Below, piece by piece: positions 47,366 to 56,849 of a stretch of 64,000 nucleotides of DNA. The stretch covers positions 116,697 to 180,696 of the forward strand of contig JAJYXP010000044.1 in NCBI GenBank assembly GCA_021801705.1, read 5' to 3'. How positions within the stretch are numbered: the first letter of the stretch is position 1; each line of letters opens with the position of its first letter. A program made the position numbers and the translations under genes. Under the pieces are notes generated by a model. That model was given only the letters and a program-made list of their open reading frames with translations. It was not told where the DNA came from and made no database searches. The stretch is from Pseudomonadota bacterium (lineage in GTDB: Bacteria > Pseudomonadota > Gammaproteobacteria > Burkholderiales > Sulfuricellaceae).

Positions 47366-48025
47366 ATGGGGTGCTTCAATGAAAATGGTTTAGCCCGAAA
47401 AATTACAGCACTACTGTGTGCCTTGGCGCTCGCAGGCTGCACCGGCTTGCGCCCGGCAGAAACGGGGGCGGCACGCACCTATCTGCTGGAAGCGCAATTT
47501 GACCGGGCGGAGCAAATCCGGCCCATCCCGATCACGCTGGTTGTCAGCATGCCGCGTGCAGCGGCCGGATACGATACGGCGCGAATGGCTTATGTGCGCC
47601 AGCCCCATTTGCTCGAATATTTCGCAAAAAACCGCTGGACGGATGCGCCCGCCAAGATGCTGGGCCCGCTGCTGGTGCGCGCACTGGAACAGCGGGCTGG
47701 ATTTCGCGCGGTTGCGCCCGCCACAGGCATGGTAAAAGGCGATATCCGCCTGGATACCGAGCTGATCCTGCTGCAGCAGGACTTTTCCACCTCGCCCAGC
47801 CGGCTGCATCTGATCCTGCGTGCTCAACTGGTAGAGGAGGCGAGTCGCCAAGTCCTCGCAACCCGCGTGTTTGAGGCATACGAAGATACGCCCAGCGATG
47901 ATCCCTACGGTGGCGTTGTCGGCGCCAATCGGGCATTGCCTAGGCTGCTCGTTCAGATCGCCGATTTCTCGGCCGCACAGGGCGTGCAGAGTGCCGGCAA
48001 AAATTTGCGTTCTTACTCGGAATAG
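47366..48025 (+). CDS. PqiC/YmbA-like ABC-transport auxiliary lipoprotein
   Basis: A 219-residue lipoprotein: signal peptide with lipobox LAGC (about residues 24-27) and a domain matching the ABC-transport auxiliary (PqiC/YmbA) type (LVVSMPRAAAGYDTARMAYVRQPHLLEYFAKNRWTDAPAKMLGPLLVRALEQRAGFRAV). The ATG at 47366 has AGGGGAGGGGAA upstream and lies ten bases after the MlaD stop. It probably anchors the MCE machine to the outer membrane. No MlaC or MlaA gene is in the operon. Confidence 0.85.
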   Translation: MGCFNENGLARKITALLCALALAGCTGLRPAETGAARTYLLEAQFDRAEQIRPIPITLVVSMPRAAAGYDTARMAYVRQPHLLEYFAKNRWTDAPAKMLGPLLVRALEQRAGFRAVAPATGMVKGDIRLDTELILLQQDFSTSPSRLHLILRAQLVEEASRQVLATRVFEAYEDTPSDDPYGGVVGANRALPRLLVQIADFSAAQGVQSAGKNLRSYSE

Positions 48026-48226
48026 GCATGATCCGGATTTGATCGCGGCCTATAATGAGGCCTCCGTCGATGTGCTTGACTGTGAGAAAAAAGCAGCCAT
48101 CAGGTCTTCCGCATCGCATGCGATTGATCTATCGTTAATCAAAGCTACACCTTGAATTTGAAGCCGCAATGTTAAAATTGCGCAAAATAGTATCCATTTC
48201 ATTGCTGCAAACCAGAATCCGAATCC
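48026..48226. other. 201-base gap before the PBP-like gene
   Basis: Contains a GGCCT/AGGCC hairpin about 48047-48062 and the 12-base palindrome ATCGCATGCGAT (48113-48124), plus a GCAAT/ATTGC pair (48166-48181). A TTGAAT...TAAAAT pair (48152, 48173) has only 15-base spacing. No gene seen. Confidence 0.4.
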
Positions 48227-51200
48227 GTGCAACACAATAACCCTGTCGGCTCCTTCATCAAACGCGTGCTCAAGCGATTCTTCCTTGTCGTTCTGCTCCT
48301 GATCATTCTGACGCTTGTGGTTCTGGGTATCCTGATTTTCAGGGAGGCCGAATCCTCGAAATACCAGGCGCGCTATCTAACACGGCTTGCCAAGGAGCTT
48401 CGCTGGGAGGTGAAAGACGGACCCGGCCCGGGCTTTCGCATTTCTCAGGCAGGGCCGTATGATCAGCGCCTGGGATACAGCCGGTTGCCGTCGATAATCC
48501 CGCGCCTTGCGGATGAGGGCTTTCAGGTAAGCGCCCAGGCAAGAATTTCCCCGCGCATGCAAGATCTCATCGAACAGGGCTTGTTTGTGCCCTACCGGGA
48601 AAAGTCGCGGTCTGGCCTGGAGGTGTTCGATTCAAGCGGGAAGCCGCTTTATCGTGCGTTTTTTCCGGGACGGGTCTACGAAAAGTTTGAGTCTGTTCCC
48701 CCCTTGCTTGTGAACAGTCTGCTCTTCATCGAGAACCGTGATTTGCTCGACCCCGGCCATCCCAGGAAGAATCCGGCGGTGGAGTGGATCCGGCTTGGGA
48801 AAGCGGTGCTGGATAAAGCGATTCAGCTCTTCCGTCCCGAGCATGATGTACCCGGGGGGAGCACGCTGGCGACGCAAATCGAGAAGTACCGGCACTCGCC
48901 CAACGGCGTGACCCTCACCGCCAGCGACAAGCTGCAACAGATCGCGTCCGCATCCGTACGCGCCTATCTGGAAGGGGAGGGGACAATGCCTGTGCGCCAG
49001 CGCATCGTCGTGGACTACCTCGACACGGTTCCACTCGCTGCCGTTGCAGGCTTTGGGGAGGTAAACGGCCTGGGGGACGGGCTGTGGGCATGGTATGGAA
49101 TGGATTTTGACCAGGTCAATCGCACACTGAAAGCCTGGCCTTCAGGCGGCGCCAGCCTCGCCGAGGTCGCACGAGCCTACAAACACGTGCTGAGCCTCAT
49201 GATCGCACAGCGTCGGCCATCCTCTTACCTTGCCGACCGCAAGGCGCTTGATGCGCTGACGAACAGTCACCTGCGATTGCTGGCGCAGGCGGGCGTAATC
49301 AAGCCCGCTGTCAGGGACGCGGCCTTGAAGGTGCCCCTCCAGTTCCGTGCCGCTACAGTGCCGGAAGAAAACAGGGATTTCACCTCCCGCAAGGCCGTCA
49401 ACAGCGTGCGCGTGCACCTTGCCGCTCTCCTGGGCCTGCCCCAACTGTATGAACTGGACCGCTTTGATCTCTCTGTTCAAAGCACACTCAATGGCGCGTT
49501 GCAGCAAAAAATAACGGAAATCCTGCGCAAGCTCAAGGATCCTGAATACGCACGCGCTGCGGGGCTTTACGGGGAGCGCATGCTCGGCGCAGCCGATCCG
49601 GGCAAGATTATTTACAGTTTCACGCTCTCCGAACTGACGCCGCAGGGTGCCATGCGCCGCATCCAGGCTGACAATTTCGACCAGCCGTTCGACATAAATA
49701 AAGGCACCAAGCTGGATCTGGGCTCCACCGCCAAATTGAGAACGCTGGTGACATATCTGGAAATTATCGAAAAACTGCACCGGCAATATGCGCAATCCAA
49801 GCCGGAAGACTTGCGGAAGGTGAAGGTGGGTGCCAATGACAATCTCACCCGGTGGGCAATCGATTATCTGCTCCAGAACGGGGACAAGAGCCTCGCGGCC
49901 ATGCTGGATGCCGCTCTGGAGCGCAAGTATTCGGCCAATCCCCATCAACAGTTCTTTACCGGTGGCGGGGTGCAGGTCTTCAGTAATTTCAAGCACGAAG
50001 ACGACAGCAGAGTTCTGACTGTACGCGAGGCGACGCGCAATTCCGTCAATCTTGTTTACATCCGCCTCATGCGGGATATCGTGAGCTACTACATGTATCT
50101 GGTGCCGGGGTCGTCCGCAAATATCCTCAAAGACATGGACGACCCGAAGCGTGAAGCCTACCTCAAGCGCTTTGCGGACAAGGAGGGCAAGGAGTTTATC
50201 GGCCGCTTCTACGGCAAGTACAAGAGCAAACCGGTCAACGAAATTAGCGATGCGTTCTTTTCCAGCCTCCGGCCTACGCCGCGGCGGCTTGCAGCCGCCT
50301 ACCGCTACATCAATCCGGGCGCCACGATCAAGCAATTCGGGGAGTTCATGGAATCGCGCCTGCCCAGTTTCAAGAATGCAGGCGAGGGTACTATCCGCAC
50401 TTTATACGATGGTTATGCACCCGGCAAATATTCTCTGGCAGATCAGGGCTATATTGCACACGTCCACCCGTTGGAGTTGTGGCTCGTGCACTACCTGGTG
50501 TCCCATCCCGGTGCGGGATACAAGAATGCAATCCAGGCCAGCGGCAAAGAACGTGTCGCTGTCTATGACTGGCTGTTTAATACCATGCACAAGAATGCCC
50601 AGGATATCCGCATTCGCAGCTTGATGGAGCTGGAGGCATTTCTGGAAATTCACCGTAGTTGGCAGCGGCTCGGCTACCCGTTCGACTCGCTGGTCCCGTC
50701 TCTCGCTACGGCCATTGGCAGTTCTGCCGACCGCCCGGCTGCACTCGCCGAGCTGATGGGAATTATCCTGAACAATGGGGTTCGGGCGCCAACCGTGCTG
50801 ATTGATCGCATGCGATTTGGCGCGGGCACGCCTTTTGAAACCACCGTAAAACGGGTTCCCCTCAAGGGCGAGGCGCTGTTCGCCCCCGAAGTGGCCGCGG
50901 CGGTGCGCAGTGTAGTGATTGATGTCGTGGAACGGGGCACAGCCAGCCGGCTCGCCCGCGCCATCATCAGAGAGGATGGCGTCCAGATTCCGATCGGCGG
51001 TAAGACCGGCACCGGCGACCACCGCTATGTCACTTTTTCCTCGGCGGGCGTCATCAAGGAATCACGGGCGATGAATCGCTCTGCCACGCTGGTGTTCTTT
51101 ATCGGGGATCGCTTCTTCGGCACGCTCACCGCCTTTGTGCCCGGTGCGGATGCGGCGGATTACCAGTTTACTTCATCTCTTTCAGCGCAAGTCCTGAAGC

Positions 51201-51388
51201 ACCTGCTGCCTGCTTTGAAGCCTCTCACCGATACGGCCCAGCCCTTACCCGAGCAAGCCAGGCGGGCGGCAGAGAAACTTCGCAGCCAGCGGTCGGTGGC
51301 AGGGGGGCGTCCAGATATATATCCGGACCAACCCCCACCAGGAGCACGCACCCCAGTACCACCCCAGCATCACGGTGCCGCTGATTGA
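48227..51388 (+). CDS. Large bifunctional transglycosylase/transpeptidase-type PBP
   Basis: A 1053-residue class A penicillin-binding-like protein. One N-terminal membrane helix (residues about 17-38) is followed by a GT51 transglycosylase domain with catalytic Glu169 in LLFIENRD and GGSTLATQIEKYRH, then a transpeptidase domain with SxxK at Ser500-Lys503 (STAK), SxN at Ser606-Asn608 (SVN) and KTG at Lys926-Gly928. All catalytic motifs are kept, so it is probably active in peptidoglycan synthesis. Unusually long versus E. coli PBP1a/b (about 850). It starts at GTG 48227 without a clear ribosome site. The last 40 residues (from RRAAEKLRSQRSVAGG, about 1012) derive from a umuC relic that ends the gene in a shifted frame. 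Confidence 0.85.
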   Translation: MQHNNPVGSFIKRVLKRFFLVVLLLIILTLVVLGILIFREAESSKYQARYLTRLAKELRWEVKDGPGPGFRISQAGPYDQRLGYSRLPSIIPRLADEGFQVSAQARISPRMQDLIEQGLFVPYREKSRSGLEVFDSSGKPLYRAFFPGRVYEKFESVPPLLVNSLLFIENRDLLDPGHPRKNPAVEWIRLGKAVLDKAIQLFRPEHDVPGGSTLATQIEKYRHSPNGVTLTASDKLQQIASASVRAYLEGEGTMPVRQRIVVDYLDTVPLAAVAGFGEVNGLGDGLWAWYGMDFDQVNRTLKAWPSGGASLAEVARAYKHVLSLMIAQRRPSSYLADRKALDALTNSHLRLLAQAGVIKPAVRDAALKVPLQFRAATVPEENRDFTSRKAVNSVRVHLAALLGLPQLYELDRFDLSVQSTLNGALQQKITEILRKLKDPEYARAAGLYGERMLGAADPGKIIYSFTLSELTPQGAMRRIQADNFDQPFDINKGTKLDLGSTAKLRTLVTYLEIIEKLHRQYAQSKPEDLRKVKVGANDNLTRWAIDYLLQNGDKSLAAMLDAALERKYSANPHQQFFTGGGVQVFSNFKHEDDSRVLTVREATRNSVNLVYIRLMRDIVSYYMYLVPGSSANILKDMDDPKREAYLKRFADKEGKEFIGRFYGKYKSKPVNEISDAFFSSLRPTPRRLAAAYRYINPGATIKQFGEFMESRLPSFKNAGEGTIRTLYDGYAPGKYSLADQGYIAHVHPLELWLVHYLVSHPGAGYKNAIQASGKERVAVYDWLFNTMHKNAQDIRIRSLMELEAFLEIHRSWQRLGYPFDSLVPSLATAIGSSADRPAALAELMGIILNNGVRAPTVLIDRMRFGAGTPFETTVKRVPLKGEALFAPEVAAAVRSVVIDVVERGTASRLARAIIREDGVQIPIGGKTGTGDHRYVTFSSAGVIKESRAMNRSATLVFFIGDRFFGTLTAFVPGADAADYQFTSSLSAQVLKHLLPALKPLTDTAQPLPEQARRAAEKLRSQRSVAGGRPDIYPDQPPPGARTPVPPQHHGAAD

Positions 51389-51725
51389 GCCGACCGACGA
51401 CACCCGGCGAATTGTCCGTGCTGCCCTGTGGGGGCTCAGGCGCATTTACCGGCCCGGCCTTGCATACCAGAAGGCGGGAATCATGCTGGTCGATCTGTTG
51501 CCATCGGGACACACGCAGTCCGGGCTATTCCACGCTGCGATGGGGCAGGATGAAAGCCGGTCGAAGAGGCTGATGAGCACCCTTGACCGAATCAATCACC
51601 GCATGGGGAATGGAACCATCAGGCTCGCCAGCGAAGGTATCGAGCAGAACTGGAAGGTGAAGGCCGGAAGAAAATCCCCGTGCTATACGACCCGGTGGGA
51701 CGAGCTGGTCAGGGCAATGGCTTGA
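51260..51725 (+). pseudogene. umuC: umuC relic, C-terminal part only, frameshifted
   Basis: The first part, in the frame of the upstream PBP gene, reads RRAAEKLRSQRSVAGG. At a run of six G (51302-51307) the UmuC reading continues one frame over as VQIYIRTNPHQEHAPQYHPSITVPLIEPTDDT and then KAGIMLVDLLPSG, STLDRINHRMGNGTIRLASEG, SPCYTTRWDELVRAMA to a TGA. This equals the little-finger end and DUF4113 domain of the Y-family polymerase UmuC. The catalytic N-terminus and umuD are missing. One extra base explains the break, so the fragment cannot be a working polymerase. A separate 116-codon ORF from 51375 could still be translated. Confidence 0.75.
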
Positions 51726-51810
51726 TGATTTATTGCCGGATTTGCTGATACGGCGGTCAGCAAATGGATCAGATTTTCCGACTGCCGTACAGCGGTTAAA
51801 GCACGACGCG

Positions 51811-54800
51811 CTATGACCCGGATCGCGCTGGGCGCATGGGATCGGCGCCTATGGTGCCCTGCAGGCTCTGCATGTACCCGGCGCTCTTTACCCATGCCAG
51901 CTTGGCCTTGGCGCCTTCGAGCCGGGCAGGGATGTCGAGCCGCTCCACCATGTCCTGGTGACTCATGCGCTTGGCGAAGGCATCCAGATTGGCAATATGG
52001 CGTTCCCACAGCGTGATATCCCGTGCTTGCTTCGTCTCCAGGCGCTCCTTGTACCAGTCGGAGGCGAGCAGGGATTCGCGTGTAAACAAGGCGCGGATCG
52101 CCGGGTCGTGCACGTCTTTCCCTTCGTAAGAGCCAGTGGCCATGATATGCAGCAGAGCCTTGAGCGGCGGGCAGGCGTCTTCCACGCTGCCGTCCTCCAG
52201 GTAGCATGCCGCCACCCCTTGTTGGGCCTCGACGATGTTTTCCACTCCGTCCACAAATACGGCCAGATCCTGTGTCTCTGGACGCAGAATCTGTTCGCCG
52301 AACACCGCCCTGGGCGCATCGAAAATCTTGCCCATGAAACCATGGATGAAACGTTCGGTAATACGGTAGCCGAGGCGGCTCGCCTGGATCAGGCGGCCTT
52401 CGTAGTGAAAATCTTCCACCTTTTCCAGGCAGCCGTTTTCGATCAGGAAGCGAGGATCGCGTTCCTGCTGCGTAAGGCGCGACCAGATTTCCGGCACGAG
52501 CAGACTGACGTCGTGGTTGACGCGATATTTGGAGCCGATATGTCCGGCAGCGGTGGAATAGCCCGCATAGCCGGTAAGAATGAAGGATACCAGCGTATTG
52601 TTGAGGTCCACGGTAGGGCGCAGCGCGTTAAACGGCCCTTTGGTCAGCGCCCCTTCGCTCCCTGCGCCGGTGGTGGAGGGCGACTTGCCGGTCAGGCTGC
52701 AGACGAAGTCCATGAACAGTTCCGGCAGGTCCTGGTAGTGGATCGGGTTGAATACCGCCAGGGGCCGGATACCCGGTTCCGGCGGGTTGTTGCGGCGGCC
52801 GGCCAGCACGGCATTGACCGGCTCGCATATCGGAGAGCCCAGAGGCACCCGGCGCTGAAAACGGGCACCGACTTCGGCCACGTAGCGCCGCACCGGATGG
52901 GAGAGATCGGGCCGCAGTTGCAGATAGCGCGGGTTTTTGCTCGGCTTTCCATCCACCAGGCGCGGGTGTGCCGATGAGACGACGTATTCGCCCGCATCGG
53001 ATGCTTCGTGCAGAATTTTGCGCATGGGCTCGGTGTACTGGTCAAAGCCCATGACGTCTTCGATGATTTCTTCAAGGGCCTCGCCCCTGAGCGGCTCGTA
53101 GTTCGCCAGGAAATTGTCGCGTTTCGCCATATCCTGTTCGGTTTGCAGGTCGAATCCGCGATGAATTGCGTCATCCGGCCGCTGGAACAGACGGTATTCG
53201 CAGTTGCGTACCAGCTTGACGCTGGAATCGGCGCTTTTCGGCGAGGAATTGGGCAGCGCTTTGACGGGAACGACAACCGAGGCGGTGATGTCGTCCTCCA
53301 TCTGGATCTTCTCCGCCGCGATGAAATCCTGCCGCATCTTGAAAACGCGCCATGCGCCGTTTTCCTCGAAACCCACGCGCAAATAGGAGCCAACCAGCTT
53401 GCGCTCCCCAAGCTTGAGTTCGTGGCCTGGGCGGCCGTTCACCATGTCGACCGACAGGTATTTGCGCCAGCCATCGCCCCATTCCGGGTTATACATGCGC
53501 TTGATGATGAATACCAGTGCAAGAATGCGATCCGGAATGCCTTCCAGCCAGGCATTGTATTCCGCGTTGTAGGACGGAGAGGGCGTAAGCACCTTGATGA
53601 CCGATCCCAGACTGCGCTCAGTACTGAGCAGTTTGCGGCTGACATCCCTGTCTTCATGCTCGAACCCCGGTTTGAAGCGCTTGCTGTGGTCCCGCTGGAT
53701 GATGGCTTCGACCTGGTCGAGGTCCCTCTCCAGCGAGACCACGAACAGTGGCCCGTAGATCACGGCATCATTCAGCGATTTGGAGATCTCCGACTTTCCT
53801 CCGCCCGAAACGGTACAGGGCTTGTGGCAGAACGTGCCTTCAGGATCAGTGCCCACCAGCCGCCAGGTCGGCGCCCCTGGATGCTTCTGCATCTCGATCT
53901 TGTAACCGTTGGGTTGAATGTAAATCTTGCCCGGGCGCAGTTTGATGTTCTGCCGCATACCTTCTTTCAGCCAACTGATTGTCTGGCTGGGGATGTCCAT
54001 GCGCAAGTCCTGGGGGACATAAATCACCTCCGGGTGTTGCCTGTCGATGCCGTAACCTTCCGGCTGCAGGTCCATCAACTCGCCATAGTGTTTTACGATG
54101 TCATCGAAGCTGTATTCGGAGGTACGGGTACTGCTGTCCACGCCATACTCTTCTCCGTGGTTGCGGCGCGGGAATGCCAGGGCGCCACCCGCATGTTCTT
54201 CCTCGGCCAGGCCGAAGAGGTTGGCGGCGTAGCTGATCTGGGTCTTGACCTCTTTCTTGCAGTATCCGTAGTAATTGTCGGCCAGAATGGTGACGATCAC
54301 GCCCCGTTCGTCCCGTGCGGTGATCTTGAAGGCGGCGCCGTCGTTATATAGCTCGCCTTCCTCGCGCCAGCACATACCATCCCTGCGCTGACGCGCGGTT
54401 GCTTCATCCCAATGCGGCAGCCCCAGGTATTTTTTGGTAAACCGCGTCAGGTGGGGAGCCAGAATCACGCAGCCGGTGTGGCCTGACCAATGCTCCACGT
54501 CGAGTCCCGCATCGTTCGATGACAATACGGGGTTGCCGCCGTTGCCAAAGATGCTTTCGACGAAATCCAGATTGCTCACCAGAATGCCGGGCGCGAAGAA
54601 ACGGATCTCCATGTTCTTTTCCGGCTCGCGGCCGGGAATTTCCGGGCACACTACCGGGCGCAGCAGCAGCGAGACGAACATTTTCGCCTCCTGAGCTTGC
54701 CCTGCGGTGAAAGGTAAACGTAGCAGGTCGTCCGGTGGATTGAGCGCTTCCCGCAACAGACGTGCAAAGGCGATCTTGGGAACGGCTTTTTTATCGCCCG

Positions 54801-55275
54801 GAATCGGCAAGCCTTCCTCGGCCACATGAAACGAACCCTTGGTCGTGCGCCGGTCGCTCACCGGATTGTGCAGCACGCCATTCCGGATGCGGTAACTGCT
54901 GACATACTCGCTCTTGAATTCGTTTTTGTTGACCGGAAGGGAAATCTCCCTGGCTACACCATGGCGGTCGAGAATCAAAGTATTTTCCGGCAACCGCGGC
55001 ACAGCACCGTCGGCGACATCGGCAAGGTAGTCGTCCAGAAAAGTCTGGATGCGCTGGTCTGGCGGGCAGAGGTAGCCGCTCAACAAGCGGGATTTTTCCC
55101 GATAGCTCTTCAGAAGATTGTCTGCAACAGCCAGAAAATTGCTGTCGCGGCCTTCCTTGCAGGTTGGCTGTCCTGACGATGCAAGCTTCAGATTGATATA
55201 GAGTTGCAGACGTTCGCGCGCTTCTTGCGGGTCTTCCGGGCTCTCACGCAGCCCAAGATATTGGTTCAGGTCCAT
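51811..55275 (-). CDS. Putative PPi-type phosphoenolpyruvate carboxykinase
   Basis: A 1154-residue soluble protein, about 130 kDa. I read it as PPi-type PEPCK, which forms PEP and PPi-linked products from oxaloacetate or the reverse, an enzyme type known from Entamoeba and Propionibacterium at about this size. Supports, from family recall: the N-terminal region INLKLASSGQPT... KSYREKSRLLSGYLCPPDQRIQTFLDDYL, a P-loop-like VSGGGKSEISKSL, and the highly patterned SLTGKSPSTTGAGSEGALTK segment with PFNALRP. No signal peptide or membrane helix. The ATG at 55275 is preferred over the far upstream ATG (55380), with an AGAGA ribosome site. It stands alone on the minus strand. Other large unknown proteins are possible; a profile search would settle it. 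Confidence 0.55.
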   Translation of the reverse strand: MDLNQYLGLRESPEDPQEARERLQLYINLKLASSGQPTCKEGRDSNFLAVADNLLKSYREKSRLLSGYLCPPDQRIQTFLDDYLADVADGAVPRLPENTLILDRHGVAREISLPVNKNEFKSEYVSSYRIRNGVLHNPVSDRRTTKGSFHVAEEGLPIPGDKKAVPKIAFARLLREALNPPDDLLRLPFTAGQAQEAKMFVSLLLRPVVCPEIPGREPEKNMEIRFFAPGILVSNLDFVESIFGNGGNPVLSSNDAGLDVEHWSGHTGCVILAPHLTRFTKKYLGLPHWDEATARQRRDGMCWREEGELYNDGAAFKITARDERGVIVTILADNYYGYCKKEVKTQISYAANLFGLAEEEHAGGALAFPRRNHGEEYGVDSSTRTSEYSFDDIVKHYGELMDLQPEGYGIDRQHPEVIYVPQDLRMDIPSQTISWLKEGMRQNIKLRPGKIYIQPNGYKIEMQKHPGAPTWRLVGTDPEGTFCHKPCTVSGGGKSEISKSLNDAVIYGPLFVVSLERDLDQVEAIIQRDHSKRFKPGFEHEDRDVSRKLLSTERSLGSVIKVLTPSPSYNAEYNAWLEGIPDRILALVFIIKRMYNPEWGDGWRKYLSVDMVNGRPGHELKLGERKLVGSYLRVGFEENGAWRVFKMRQDFIAAEKIQMEDDITASVVVPVKALPNSSPKSADSSVKLVRNCEYRLFQRPDDAIHRGFDLQTEQDMAKRDNFLANYEPLRGEALEEIIEDVMGFDQYTEPMRKILHEASDAGEYVVSSAHPRLVDGKPSKNPRYLQLRPDLSHPVRRYVAEVGARFQRRVPLGSPICEPVNAVLAGRRNNPPEPGIRPLAVFNPIHYQDLPELFMDFVCSLTGKSPSTTGAGSEGALTKGPFNALRPTVDLNNTLVSFILTGYAGYSTAAGHIGSKYRVNHDVSLLVPEIWSRLTQQERDPRFLIENGCLEKVEDFHYEGRLIQASRLGYRITERFIHGFMGKIFDAPRAVFGEQILRPETQDLAVFVDGVENIVEAQQGVAACYLEDGSVEDACPPLKALLHIMATGSYEGKDVHDPAIRALFTRESLLASDWYKERLETKQARDITLWERHIANLDAFAKRMSHQDMVERLDIPARLEGAKAKLAWVKSAGYMQSLQGTIGADPMRPARSGS

Positions 55276-55490
55276 AATCTCTCTACCTTGTACGGAATCC
55301 CGCACCCAGAAAAAAGTGGCTATTTTAACCTGAAATGAACGAAATTTGATGAATGGCGAAGCTCGCGGGTTTCGTCCCATGATGCCGGACTGCTTTTGCG
55401 GCCCAGCACGAGGCGCCAGTTATAGGATTACTCATCGGTGCATGAGGCCAGTGCAGGGGCATAATAGCGAAAAGGCCCTTGCGACATGGA

Positions 55491-55829
55491 TCAAAAATGC
55501 TCGAACTCCCAGGCCAGCAGAAAACCGCCGATTACCATCAGGGATAGTCCGACCAGAAAAAGAATGTCTGCATATTTTTCAAGCGCGAATGCTTGGCGCG
55601 GATGTCGAATGGCAATATAGGAAAGAAAACAACTTATCAGGAAAACAAGGCCGTTTACAGCCATCAGTTTATCAATGATGGTGCTTATGTGGCGGCTTGC
55701 GTCAGTCAGCCGGACAATGCTGAGAACAGTGATGCAAACCCCGGTCATGGTCGCTGAGGCTGGAAGAATGTGATTGGATATTCCGCTAGCGGAATTCATC
55801 CTGTGGTTTGTTCTGCTCGTTTTGTCCAT
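55491..55829 (-). CDS. Small membrane protein of unknown function (112 aa)
   Basis: A 112-residue protein with about three hydrophobic helices (ILPASATMTGVCITVLSIVRL, LMAVNGLVFLISCFLSYIAI, ILFLVGLSLMVIGGFLLAWEF). The N-terminal 25 residues are polar. No domain recognised. It is a lone minus-strand gene between a large soluble protein and a DUF599-type membrane protein, with short gaps on both sides. Confidence 0.55.
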   Translation of the reverse strand: MDKTSRTNHRMNSASGISNHILPASATMTGVCITVLSIVRLTDASRHISTIIDKLMAVNGLVFLISCFLSYIAIRHPRQAFALEKYADILFLVGLSLMVIGGFLLAWEFEHF

Positions 55830-55967
55830 CTGGGTGACTTTTTCTTTAACTCAACGCGATAAGCCCTTGGCTGTTGCCGGAGTAATTTAACCTTGATGTT
55901 TGGTTTTTAAGGCCGCCACAGAATCGCTACTTTACTGAATCATCGGAATAAATATTGCTTACCGCCA

Positions 55968-56678
55968 TTATTTGGATCCGTAATCTTCCATCATGATTTT
56001 CGGGGCGCGGTCAATGCGATAAAGAACCAGCAGCAATGCGATGGTGGTCACGAGCATGAAATGGGGCCCAAATAACCAGAAGACAATGGGTACGCTGTAA
56101 TAGTAGGCACGCATTCCGAGATGGTAGAACGCACCAGCCCGGTTGAGGTGTATGGCCACATGCGCAGGAGAAATCATTTTATGGTGAAGGGCAAGCGGCA
56201 CATTGATCATGTAGCCGACATGGTTGAACACCCGGATCGACATGGAAAAACTGAAGAAGGCGATGAACAGGTCGAGCAACAACAGCAGCAGTTTAGCAAG
56301 CCAAAGTTCTGAATGCTTGGCACCGATAACATTTAATGTATGCCAAGTGGATTCCAGTCGCGCTTCCTGGCCGCTCAGTGTTAGCACGCCCATAATGAGA
56401 AGTACGGATGTAGAAGCGAGGAAAGTAGCCGCCATCGTCGAATTGCGCAAGGTTTGTATAGCCAGTATGTCCTTCCCCTCGCTCATGACCATTTCGACCC
56501 AGGCGGTTCGGGCCATAACATTGATTGCACCCACCGTATAAGCAGGATTCTTTTTTACCTTGCGGCTCAAGTACATTTGATACGCGATTACAAGTAACAC
56601 GCTGATCAAAAAACTCACCAAATCGTTAGCATAGGGAGAAGTGGTAAATGCGACAAAAGGGGCGCGCAGTAAATCCAT
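55968..56678 (-). CDS. DUF599-family membrane protein
   Basis: A 236-residue protein with about four to five membrane helices (DLVSFLISVLLVIAYQMYL, MAATFLASTSVLLIMGVLTL, LAKLLLLLLDLFIAFFSFSMSIR, VPIVFWLFGPHFMLVTTIALLLVLYR). The conserved-looking WVEMVMSEGKDILAIQTLRNSTMAA, and FNHVGYMINVP, are typical of DUF599. No function is established for the family. Start ATG 56678 is used. Confidence 0.75.
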   Translation of the reverse strand: MDLLRAPFVAFTTSPYANDLVSFLISVLLVIAYQMYLSRKVKKNPAYTVGAINVMARTAWVEMVMSEGKDILAIQTLRNSTMAATFLASTSVLLIMGVLTLSGQEARLESTWHTLNVIGAKHSELWLAKLLLLLLDLFIAFFSFSMSIRVFNHVGYMINVPLALHHKMISPAHVAIHLNRAGAFYHLGMRAYYYSVPIVFWLFGPHFMLVTTIALLLVLYRIDRAPKIMMEDYGSK

Positions 56679-56849
56679 GACGATTGCTTGCTCTGAATAA
56701 TTTACGGGTGAATGTTGCTAAAAACCGCCATTAGCCACGGATTAACACAGATAAAACAATATGTTGCTTCAAATTCCTATTCACCCGAAAGGTGCGCAAG
56801 GCGATAAATGTAACTCATTGATAATCCGTGCTGAACTGTTTTTTATAGG

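Noticed and set aside
49142..50335. 397-codon minus-strand ORF opposite the PBP
   Set aside because: The plus strand carries all PBP catalytic motifs in this stretch.
51375..51725. Intact 116-residue gene of its own
   Set aside because: The sequence matches the UmuC C-terminus and its similarity continues upstream in another frame, so it is a relic rather than a separate gene.
53008..54351. 447-codon plus-strand ORF inside the putative PPi-PEPCK gene
   Set aside because: Opposite strand of a 1154-residue gene with coherent protein sequence; the ORF's own translation shows no family pattern.
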